Origin: Actinomycetota bacterium | GTDB taxonomy: Bacteria; Actinomycetota; Actinomycetes; Streptosporangiales; Streptosporangiaceae | Direction: 5' to 3' | NCBI GenBank assembly: GCA_003168295.1 | Contig: PMST01000259.1 | Location: 1 to 5,345, forward strand | DNA length: 5,345 bases | In this document: positions 1 to 5,088 of the stretch, piece after piece | Position numbering within the stretch: the stretch's first letter is position 1 | How the letters are laid out: each line of letters starts with the position of its first letter | Notes under the pieces: generated by a model | Told to the model about the DNA's origin: nothing | Databases searched by the model: none | The model's input: only the letters and a program-made list of their open reading frames with translations | Made by a program: the position numbers and the translations under genes

Positions 1-181
1 TCAGCTTCACTTTAACATGACGCGCGCTGTCTCGTCCCCGGCCCACCCAGCGCCCGGCCGTCACCCCGGCGAAGACCTGATCGAGGTTGAGATCGGTGAA
101 TACCGCTGGGTCCGCACGTTCGACGGCATCCGTAGGCCGGTCGAACAGAATGCTCCTGAACGGCACCGTCGTAGTGGTCAC
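1..181 (-). pseudogene. N-terminal fragment of a third MutS-like ATPase, open at the window edge
   Basis: Read from a GTG at 181-179, the minus strand encodes about 60 residues without a stop up to the window edge. Residues 8-16 (F-R-S-I-L-F-D-R-P) and 28-44 (F-T-D-L-N-L-D-Q-V then T-A-G-R) match the intact MutS-like protein starting at 1788 (SILFEQP, FFSDLNLDQV, IAGR), so this is a paralog of that subunit. The start is chosen for the GTGGAGG ribosome binding site at 193-187, five bases upstream. After the T-A-G-R motif, around position 49, the family's expected tyrosine/LKPFF block is missing from all three frames and is replaced by an unrelated arginine-rich tail. A simple frameshift therefore does not explain the loss; a recombination or deletion breakpoint does. 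The gene is probably a remnant, but the sequence beyond position 1 is not visible, so a divergent protein cannot be ruled out. Confidence 0.7.
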
Positions 182-186
182 ACCCG

Positions 187-193
187 CCTCCAC
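187..193 (-). promoter_or_regulatory. Ribosome binding site of the third MutS-like gene
   Basis: GTGGAGG on the minus strand lies five bases before the GTG at 181. It decides the start of the fragment, and it sits where the weaker GTGGAAG sits before the ATG at 1788 when the two leaders are aligned. Confidence 0.6.
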
Positions 194-206
194 CAGCACG
201 TTGTGC

Positions 207-250
207 CGCAGAAGCCATCAGCCAGGCCGGCGGTTCAGGCGAGCTTCATC
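207..250 (-). promoter_or_regulatory. Conserved two-box leader element, copy A
   Basis: On the minus strand, box 1 (GATGAAGCTCGC, 250-239) and box 2 (GGCTGATGGCTTCTGCG, 223-207) match copies at 1083-1135 and 1722-1766. GAAGCT (247-242) can pair with GGCTTC (216-211) as a 6-bp helix ending in one G-U. An inner hairpin is weak here, only GCC (231-229) with GGC (223-221). The element ends about 25 bases before the GTG start of the truncated third MutS-like gene, the same relation as copy C to the intact operon. A possible -10-like GATACT lies at 267-262. A structured 5' leader is inferred; a protein-binding DNA site would also fit. Confidence 0.5.
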
Positions 251-296
251 GCCGAGATAGCAGTATCGCATGATCATGATGCGCTGATGGGCCAGG

Positions 297-569
297 TCAG
301 GCGGGTCCGATGTGCCGCAGGTCGGGAGAGAGCAGGTCGCCGAGCCGAGTGCAGGGCCACGCTGACCGCCTGCGTTCGGTCTCCTCCGGCGTTTCGTCCA
401 TGACCGCCAGGTAGTCATCCGGTCCGCTCCAGCGCGGGCACCCGCCGTAAAGTGGGCACCGGCTGCGCGGTGGCTTGCCTGTGGCGCGGCACGCCGGGCG
501 GGGGCCCGAACGGTACGCCATCAGGGCCCGCCACAGCAGCAGGACCTCGTCTTCGCTGACCTTGGCCAC
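297..569 (-). CDS. Small cysteine-containing protein of unknown function (90 aa)
   Basis: The GTG at 569-567 is preceded five bases upstream by GGAGG (579-575), the best start in this frame. An ATG 18 codons upstream (623-621) is possible but has no spaced ribosome binding site. The 90-residue product has an acidic start (S-E-D-E), a W-R-A-L-M-A-Y helix and then a compact block with Cys27, Cys38 and Cys44, the residues K-P-P-R-S-R-C-P-L, and W-S-G-P-D-D-Y-L. This looks like a conserved small actinobacterial protein, but I cannot name a family. Three cysteines at 10- and 5-residue gaps could bind metal; this is inference. There is no signal peptide or membrane segment. The C-terminus after residue 60 is less convincing and may have been altered by a frameshift. 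The gene points toward the truncated third MutS-like gene, with 115 bases between the stop and that start. Confidence 0.55.
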   Translation of the reverse strand: MAKVSEDEVLLLWRALMAYRSGPRPACRATGKPPRSRCPLYGGCPRWSGPDDYLAVMDETPEETERRRSAWPCTRLGDLLSPDLRHIGPA

Positions 570-574
570 CCGGA

Positions 575-579
575 CCTCC
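575..579 (-). promoter_or_regulatory. Ribosome binding site of the 90-aa gene
   Basis: GGAGG on the minus strand within AGGGAGGT, five bases before GTG at 569. It favours this start over much longer readings of the same frame. Confidence 0.55.
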
Positions 580-656
580 CTGCCGTCGGCGCGGCCGACT
601 TCGCTGGCCGCGATCCCGCTCATCCTGATCGTCCGCGCCCGCACCCGGCCAGCGAG

Positions 657-672
657 CCAGCCAGCCAGCCAG
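657..672. repeat. Tetranucleotide repeat (CCAG)4
   Basis: Four perfect CCAG units, with an imperfect related stretch (GGCCAGCGAG) immediately before. It lies about 90 bases upstream of the start of the 90-aa minus-strand gene and outside any supported coding region. It is short and may be incidental. Confidence 0.7.
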
Positions 673-801
673 CGGACTGAGCCGCTCGTTCCCGGCGGGA
701 GGAGAGTTGCCGCCCTCACCACCGAGCCAGCGGAATCGTGTGGGCGCGCCTGAGCCTTACGGCCCGCTCGTCCTGCCTGAGGCACTGCCCCGTTGAGTCG
801 G

Positions 802-1000
802 TCAGGGTCGGCGCCGGATGCCGCCGGGGTAGATCTGCACAATCCAGCCGCCCATCGATGGCTTGAACATCGCCGCTGCGGCGACGCCGCGTTCTCGCAA
901 CTCGTCGGCCATGCGCATCGCGGCGACACGTGCCTTCCGGCCGGTACCGAACTGCCCGGTCCTGCGGGCATCGTAGCCGCCACCCCAAGGACTCCTTCAT
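802..1000 (-). pseudogene. Frameshifted small ORF with a conserved-looking C-terminus
   Basis: Between a stop at 999-997 and a stop at 804-802 the minus strand is open with strongly G/C-ending codons. It encodes a coherent peptide with G-Y-D-A-R-R-T-G-Q-F-G-T-G-R-K-A-R, then M-A-D-E-L-R-E-R-G-V-A, then F-K-P-S-M-G-G-W-I-V-Q-I-Y-P-G-G. The alternation of basic helix and strand resembles a complete small cytosolic protein. No start codon lies in frame before the G-Y-D block. Removing one base from the run of four G (plus-strand CCCC, 983-986) joins the block to an ATG at 1000 and gives a 65-residue protein. I read it as a one-base frameshift pseudogene, or a sequencing error in the run. The family and function are not recognised. 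Confidence 0.5.
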
Positions 1001-1058
1001 GTCGTTACCCGGGATTCGGGCAGGCGGGCCGGGGTGCTTTTCCGGGTATGTAGCCGAC

Positions 1059-1082
1059 CTTGGTATCCCGATCTTGTCACGC
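1059..1082 (+). promoter_or_regulatory. Possible promoter segment before leader copy B
   Basis: CTTGGTA at 1059-1065 lies 17 bases before box 1 of copy B. The identical heptamer lies at 1699-1705, 16 bases before box 1 of copy C. TATCCC (1064-1069) is in the position of the -10-like TAAAAT of copy C, but it is a poor hexamer. No good -35 is visible. The support is the shared sequence and spacing only. Confidence 0.25.
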
Positions 1083-1135
1083 GATGAGGCTCGCGTAGTA
1101 CCCGGGCGTCAGTGTCCGGGCTGATGGCCTCTACC
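1083..1135 (+). promoter_or_regulatory. Conserved two-box leader element, copy B
   Basis: Box 1 is GATGAGGCTCGC (1083-1094) and box 2 is GGCTGATGGCCTCTACC (1119-1135). GAGGCT (1086-1091) can pair with GGCCTC (1126-1131). Relative to copy A, an A-U pair has become G-C by changes on both sides. The inner hairpin is strong: 1101-1107 pairs with 1114-1120 around a 6-base loop, with one G-U. Downstream lie a GTGGAGG (1166-1172) and a 14-codon open frame at 1181-1225, then the DUF3040 start at 1274. This copy is therefore about 140 bases from that gene, much farther than copies A and C are from theirs. Confidence 0.55.
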
Positions 1136-1260
1136 CAAGTTCCGGCGTCATCAAGGCTGTGACGGGTGGAGGCCCTCTCGATGGCTTACGTCCCTCAACT
1201 GCTTCCGCCGCATGTCCTCCCATGACGCCCGAGCGAAACCAGAGACACGGTCATGCGATA

Positions 1261-1266
1261 AGGAGG
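1261..1266 (+). promoter_or_regulatory. Ribosome binding site of the DUF3040 gene
   Basis: A perfect AGGAGG lies seven bases before ATG 1274 and only four before the in-frame GTG at 1271. The spacing, and the family's usual M-S-L-S start, favour ATG 1274. Confidence 0.8.
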
Positions 1267-1273
1267 ACCGGTG

Positions 1274-1645
1274 ATGAGCCTCAGCGCGTGGGAACAGGGG
1301 GCCCTGGAATCGATCAAGGACGGGCTGGCTGGATCCGATCCCCAACTGGCCGCGTTGCTCACCACGTTCACTCGGCTGGCCTCGGGGGAGGAGATGCCGG
1401 CCCAGGAGGACATCCTGGTCGGCTCGCGACGAAAGCCGCACCACCGCCGCCGCCTGGTCGGCGCGAGCCGGCACTTGCGCCCGATGCCCGGATACGTGGG
1501 CCTGCAGTGGGTCATACCGGCTCTGCTGTTCGTGATAGTCGGGACGGTGATCACGGTCGCATGCGTCCTGAGCCACAGCGACGGCGGCCAGGGAACATGC
1601 ACGGGATTCTGGGTCCCGGTCTGCTCTCGTTCAGTGCCTGGCTGA
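1274..1645 (+). CDS. DUF3040 family membrane protein
   Basis: A 123-residue protein. Its N-terminus (M-S-L-S-x-W-E-Q-x-A-L, then S-I-K-D-x-L-A-G-S-D-P-x-L-A-A-L-L, then L-A-S-G-E-E-M-P) is the signature I associate with actinobacterial DUF3040 proteins. A basic stretch (about residues 52-69, R-R-K-P-H-H-R-R-R) precedes one predicted membrane helix at about 78-99, so the N-terminal domain should be cytoplasmic. The short tail carries Cys109 and Cys117 in a T-C-T-G-F-W-V-P-V-C context. The length is normal for the family and the function is unknown. Leader copy B lies upstream, and leader copy C with the MutS-like operon follows 76 bases after its stop. The shared leader suggests co-regulation with that operon; a physical partnership would be inference. 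Confidence 0.88.
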   Translation: MSLSAWEQGALESIKDGLAGSDPQLAALLTTFTRLASGEEMPAQEDILVGSRRKPHHRRRLVGASRHLRPMPGYVGLQWVIPALLFVIVGTVITVACVLSHSDGGQGTCTGFWVPVCSRSVPG

Positions 1646-1698
1646 CCGCGGCAGCCTCCGGCGAGCAGGGAAGCTCGATGGTCTCGGGCGGAGCCACG

Positions 1699-1721
1699 CT
1701 TGGTAAAATCGTCGCATAGGT
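1699..1721 (+). promoter_or_regulatory. Possible promoter of the MutS-like operon
   Basis: CTTGGTA (1699-1705) repeats the heptamer ahead of copy B. TAAAAT (1704-1709) fits an actinobacterial -10 pattern (TAnnnT) and is the most AT-rich hexamer nearby. It ends 12 bases before box 1 of copy C. GATACT holds the corresponding place before copy A, ending 11 bases before box 1. Transcription would then start a few bases before box 1. No convincing -35 was found. Confidence 0.33.
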
Positions 1722-1766
1722 GATGGAGCCCGCCTGAAACTGCCGTGACGGCTGATGGCTTCTACC
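1722..1766 (+). promoter_or_regulatory. Conserved two-box leader element, copy C
   Basis: Box 1 is GATGGAGCCCGC (1722-1733) and box 2 is GGCTGATGGCTTCTACC (1750-1766). GGAGCC (1725-1730) pairs with GGCTTC (1757-1762), with one G-U. Between them GCCG (1742-1745) and CGGC (1749-1752) form a hairpin with a 3-base loop. The invariant T-G-A-T (1753-1756) separates this hairpin from the 3' side of the outer helix, as in copies A and B. The element ends 21 bases before the ATG at 1788, so it would lie in the operon's 5' untranslated leader and could affect access to the weak ribosome binding site at 1778-1784. Confidence 0.55.
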
Positions 1767-1787
1767 GAGTGAGAACGGTGGAAGCTG

Positions 1788-3413
1788 ATGAAGAGTCTTA
1801 GTCAGGTTGGTTCCGATTTGCCGTCCTCGGCAGATGGCGTGTCCGCCAGCGTGAGATCGGGTCCTGATGCCGGTGAAGCGCGTTTCCTGAGCATCCTCTT
1901 CGAGCAGCCCTCGAGCGGCGCTGGCGTTGACGGGCGGCAGGAGCCGGACTTCTTCTCCGACTTGAATCTGGATCAGGTGCTGGAGTTGATGATTGCCGGC
2001 CGGGAGCAGTACGACCTGAAGCCGTTCTTCTACGCGTCGCTGCACGACGTGGCCGCTGTCGGCTACCGGCATGAGGTGCTGCGCGACCTCGAGCAACCCG
2101 TTGTGCTCGAGTCGGTCACGAGGTTCGCGGAAACGATGGGGCGGATGCGCGATCACCTCGCACAGGCGGCGAAACTCTACTACCCGCTGCAGAAGCAGGC
2201 CTGGTTCCTGGACGCCGTGGAGATCTACTGTGAGGCGGTCTGCTCGCTCGCGGAAGAGCTCGGCGGGCTCGATGTGGCCTCGCGTGGCTTTCAGGCGCTC
2301 TGCGACTACCTCGCCGGATACGCTGCCTCCGAGCGGTTTACCTCGATCGCGGCGCAGACGAAGGCGCTGAAGGAGGCGCTAGCCGGGGTGCGGTACACGA
2401 TCCGGATCAACGGAGCCCGGGTCACGGTCAGCAACTACGAAGGCGAGCCCGACTACAGCGCCGAGGTGGAAGAGACGTTCGCGAAGTTCGAGCAGGGAGC
2501 GGTAAAGAGCTACCTGGTACGGCTGCGCGACTCCGTAGACATGAGCCACGTCGAAGCTCAGATCCTCGACCGGGTAGCGAGGCTGAATCCGGACGTATTC
2601 CGCACGCTCGCCGAGTACGGCAGCCGCCATCGCGATTACCTCGACGCGACGGTCGGCCGGTTCGACCGCGAGATGCAGTTCTACCTCGCTTATCTCCATC
2701 TGATCGGACCGCTGAAGGCGGCTGGCCTGCCGTTCTGCTACCCGCGCGTTTCCGCCCGCGCCAAGGACATCGCCGCCGAGGAGACGTTCGACCTGGCGCT
2801 GGCGGCCAAGCTCGTGCCCGGGGGCGGAACGGTGGTGGGCAACGACTTCTACCTCGAAGGTCCGGAGCGGATCTTCGTCGTCACCGGTCCCAACAACGGC
2901 GGCAAGACCACCTTCGCCCGGACGTTCGGCCAGCTCCACTTTCTCGCCGGCCTTGGCCTGCCTGTTCCCGGCCAGAGCGCACGGCTGTTCCTGCCCGACC
3001 GCATCTACACGCACTTCGAGCGGGAGGAGGACATCGAGACGCTCCGCGGCAAGTTCGAGGACGAGCTCGTCCGCGTGCACGAGATCCTGGAGCAAGCGAC
3101 GAGCCAGAGCGTGCTGGTGATGAACGAGAGCTTCAACTCGACCACGCTCAACGACGCGCTCTTCGTCGGCACCGAGGTGATACGGCGGATCCGGGAGCTC
3201 GGCCTGCTCGGCGTGTATGTGACCTTCGTTGACGAGATCGCATCGCTGAGCGAGGCGACCGTGAGCATGGTCAGCCAGATTGTGCCCGAGAACCCGGCGC
3301 AGCGGACGTTCAAGCTCGTCCGCAAGCCAGCTGACGGGCTCGCCTACGCCGCGGCGATCGCCGGAAAGTACGGCCTGACGTACCAGCGCCTGATGGAGAG
3401 GATCGGCTCGTGA
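1788..3413 (+). CDS. Short MutS-like ATPase, first subunit
   Basis: A 541-residue protein of the MutS/MSH ATPase superfamily. The N-terminus (about residues 33-100) carries S-I-L-F-E-Q-P, S-D-L-N-L-D-Q-V, L-K-P-F-F-Y and H-D-V-A-A-V-x-Y-R-H-E-V. A helical MutS-core-like region follows to about 330, then the ATPase. Walker A is GPNNGGKT (367-374). The MutS-type Y-T-H-F-E-R-E-E-D motif is at 407-415. The Walker B region is V-L-V-M-N-E-S-F-N-S-T (442-452), with Asn where classical MutS has Asp. The switch-loop segment is V-T-F-V-D-E (478-483), with Phe480 where His is usual. True MutS is about 850 residues; the mismatch-recognition and connector domains are absent, as is any Smr nuclease. Start ATG 1788 has only a weak GTGGAAG three bases upstream. 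The first 30 residues are low-complexity, with several A/T-ending codons unlike the rest of the gene. The gene overlaps the next by 4 bases. Its cellular role is unknown; classical mismatch repair is unlikely. Confidence 0.9.
   Translation: MKSLSQVGSDLPSSADGVSASVRSGPDAGEARFLSILFEQPSSGAGVDGRQEPDFFSDLNLDQVLELMIAGREQYDLKPFFYASLHDVAAVGYRHEVLRDLEQPVVLESVTRFAETMGRMRDHLAQAAKLYYPLQKQAWFLDAVEIYCEAVCSLAEELGGLDVASRGFQALCDYLAGYAASERFTSIAAQTKALKEALAGVRYTIRINGARVTVSNYEGEPDYSAEVEETFAKFEQGAVKSYLVRLRDSVDMSHVEAQILDRVARLNPDVFRTLAEYGSRHRDYLDATVGRFDREMQFYLAYLHLIGPLKAAGLPFCYPRVSARAKDIAAEETFDLALAAKLVPGGGTVVGNDFYLEGPERIFVVTGPNNGGKTTFARTFGQLHFLAGLGLPVPGQSARLFLPDRIYTHFEREEDIETLRGKFEDELVRVHEILEQATSQSVLVMNESFNSTTLNDALFVGTEVIRRIRELGLLGVYVTFVDEIASLSEATVSMVSQIVPENPAQRTFKLVRKPADGLAYAAAIAGKYGLTYQRLMERIGS
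3395..3401 (+). promoter_or_regulatory. Ribosome binding site of the second MutS-like gene, inside the first
   Basis: GGAGAGG lies eight bases before GTG 3410, within the last codons of the upstream gene. It supports the GTG start and translational coupling through the GTGA overlap. Confidence 0.65.
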
Positions 3414-5041
3414 AGGTCTTCCTGCTGCATAAAGACCAGGACATCGCCGTGAAGCCGGGACTGCGGGACGCTATTTTCGCCGCCATGGCGAGCGGCGACC
3501 TGCTCGCGATCGCCAACGTCAGGCGGAACCTTCAGCGCGAGCGGAACTCCGGCCCGATCGCGGCGGCACCGGGAAACGACGCCGTGCTGACCCAGGACCT
3601 GGAGCTCCAGACGCTCTGGAACGCGATGGCGGCCGGCGACGAGTTCCTGTTCGAGGTGGCCAGGCGGGCCATCCTCTCCAGCCTGAGCGATCCCGACGCG
3701 ATCGTGTACCGCCAGCAGGTGCTCGCAGACTGCCTTGAGCACCCCGAGACCGTCAGGCAGCTCTACCAGCTCGCGATCGATGCCCTGGAGAATGAGAGGC
3801 AGGTCAGTTCCCTCTGGCTCCTGTCGACGCCCGACAACACCATTCATCGCTCGGTCCGAGTGCTGAAGCTGCAGGTCGAGGTCCTCAGGCGGCTCCGGCA
3901 GACCGCGGAGCAGCAAGCCGGGAACTTCAGCTCTGAAGGGTTCAGGCGCTTCTTCGCCATGCTCAGCGAAGAGCTCTCAGACGATTACCTGCAGACGGTC
4001 GAACATCACCTGCACGAGCTTGAATTCAGGCGCGGCGTGCTCGAGAGCGCCGAGCTCGCCAAGGGCAACAAGGGCCGCCGCTACATCGTCCGGAGGCAGC
4101 GGGAGCAGCGCTGGACCGAGCGGCTGCCGTTCGGGAACCGCTCACCGGGCTACACCTTCACGATCCCGGCCCGCGACGAGAACGGCTTCAAGGCGCTGGA
4201 GGAGATCCGCGGAAAGGGGATCAACCACGTCGCAAACGCGGTCGCGCAGTCGGCCGACCACGTAAAGAGCTTCTTCAGCATGCTCCGCATCGAACTTGCC
4301 TTCTATCTGGGCTGTCTCAACCTGCGCGAGCGGCTCGACGCGAAGGGCGAGCCCGCCTGCTTCCCCGTCCCGCTCGCCGCAGGCCAGCGCACACTCACCG
4401 CGGATGGTCTCTACGACGTCAGCCTGACGCTCCACCTCCCGGACCGGGTCGTAGGCAACGACTTGCGCGCCGACGGCAAGTCGCTCGCGATGATCACCGG
4501 CGCCAACCAGGGCGGAAAGTCGACCTTGCTGCGCAGCCTCGGCCTCGCCCACCTGATGATGCAGAGCGGCATGTTCGTCGGCGCGCAGTTGTTCCGCGCC
4601 GACGTCTGCGCCGGAGTCTTCACGCACTACAAGCGCGAAGAGGACGCCACGATGCAAGGCGGCAAGCTCGACGAGGAGCTGGCCAGGATGAGCGAGATCG
4701 CCGGGCAGATCACGGCCAACTCCATCCTGCTGTGCAACGAATCGTTCGCCTCCACCAACGAACGGGAAGGATCGGAGATCGCCCGGCAGGTCGTGCGCGC
4801 CATGCTCGACAAGCAGATCAAGGTCTTTTTCGTCACCCACATGTACGACCTCGCGCACAGCTTTTACGCCCAGCAACTGGACACGGCGCTGTTCCTGCGG
4901 GCCGAGCGGCAGCCGGACGGTCGGCGCACGTTCAAGCTCGTCGAGCGCGAACCGTTGCCGACGAGCTACGGCGAAGACTCCTACCGGCGCATCTTCGGCG
5001 CCGGAGAGGCGACCGCGACGCATCTCGCCGACACGAGATAG
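3410..5041 (+). CDS. Short MutS-like ATPase, second subunit
   Basis: A 543-residue paralog of the upstream protein, starting at GTG 3410 within a GTGA overlap. The N-terminus has M-K-V-F-L-L-H-K-D-x-D, then, after an extra segment of about 45 residues, L-T-Q-D-L-E-L-Q-T-L, L-F-E-V-A-R-R-A-I-L-S-S-L and D-P-D-A-I-V-Y-R-Q-Q-V-L. A helical core follows to about 320. Walker A is GANQGGKS (364-371), and F-T-H-Y-K-R-E-E-D is at 404-412. The Walker B region is I-L-L-C-N-E-S-F-A-S-T-N (439-450), followed by E-R-E-G-S-E-I-A. The switch segment V-T-H-M-Y-D-L (475-481) keeps His477, unlike the partner. Mismatch-recognition, connector and Smr domains are absent. Coupled translation and complementary features suggest a heteromer with the first subunit, probably on DNA or another nucleic acid; the substrate is unknown. 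The gene ends with two in-frame stops (TAG TGA, 5039-5044). Confidence 0.9.
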   Translation: MKVFLLHKDQDIAVKPGLRDAIFAAMASGDLLAIANVRRNLQRERNSGPIAAAPGNDAVLTQDLELQTLWNAMAAGDEFLFEVARRAILSSLSDPDAIVYRQQVLADCLEHPETVRQLYQLAIDALENERQVSSLWLLSTPDNTIHRSVRVLKLQVEVLRRLRQTAEQQAGNFSSEGFRRFFAMLSEELSDDYLQTVEHHLHELEFRRGVLESAELAKGNKGRRYIVRRQREQRWTERLPFGNRSPGYTFTIPARDENGFKALEEIRGKGINHVANAVAQSADHVKSFFSMLRIELAFYLGCLNLRERLDAKGEPACFPVPLAAGQRTLTADGLYDVSLTLHLPDRVVGNDLRADGKSLAMITGANQGGKSTLLRSLGLAHLMMQSGMFVGAQLFRADVCAGVFTHYKREEDATMQGGKLDEELARMSEIAGQITANSILLCNESFASTNEREGSEIARQVVRAMLDKQIKVFFVTHMYDLAHSFYAQQLDTALFLRAERQPDGRRTFKLVEREPLPTSYGEDSYRRIFGAGEATATHLADTR

Positions 5042-5046
5042 TGACA

Positions 5047-5088
5047 GGGCCGGGGAACGGCTGGGGGCCTGCTCCGGCGCCGCGGCCC
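5047..5088 (+). terminator. GC-rich hairpin region after the operon, weak terminator candidate
   Basis: GGGCCG (5047-5052) can pair with CGGCCC (5083-5088). Alternatively GGGCC (5065-5069) can pair with GGCCC (5084-5088). The structure starts six bases after the TAG. No T-run follows, as is common for actinobacterial terminators, but this also means chance pairing in GC-rich sequence is a real possibility. Confidence 0.25.

Noticed and set aside
17..403. Plus-strand open frame of 128 codons at the left edge
   Set aside because: It is antisense to the MutS-like N-terminal fragment and the 90-aa gene, whose motifs and ribosome binding sites are on the minus strand. No ribosome binding site or recognisable motif was found.
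851..865. Further possible box 2 copies (GATGGCTT near 855 and near 1180)
   Set aside because: Only 8-9 bases match and neither has the preceding GGCT nor a paired box 1, so they are probably chance.
570..983. Upstream part of a 228-codon minus-strand frame that includes the 90-aa protein
   Set aside because: It overlaps the frameshifted small ORF in another frame, is low-complexity Ala/Arg/Gly-rich, and lacks a ribosome binding site. Only the portion from GTG 569 is supported.
1159..1719. Plus-strand 186-codon frame over the DUF3040 gene
   Set aside because: It overlaps the DUF3040 gene in another frame, is Gly/Pro/Arg-rich and matches no family I recognise.
1755..1772. Tiny ORF M-A-S-T-E within box 2, with M-A-S starts also in the other two copies
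   Set aside because: No ribosome binding site, and no -10 hexamer placed for a leaderless transcript. The lengths differ widely (5, 12 and 68 codons), so the shared ATG is better explained by the conserved TGAT-G of the element.
2379..3095. Long minus-strand open frames inside both ATPase genes (also 1551-2156, 3344-3916, 4142-5137)
   Set aside because: They are antisense shadows created by high-GC codon bias; the plus-strand proteins carry clear ATPase motifs throughout.
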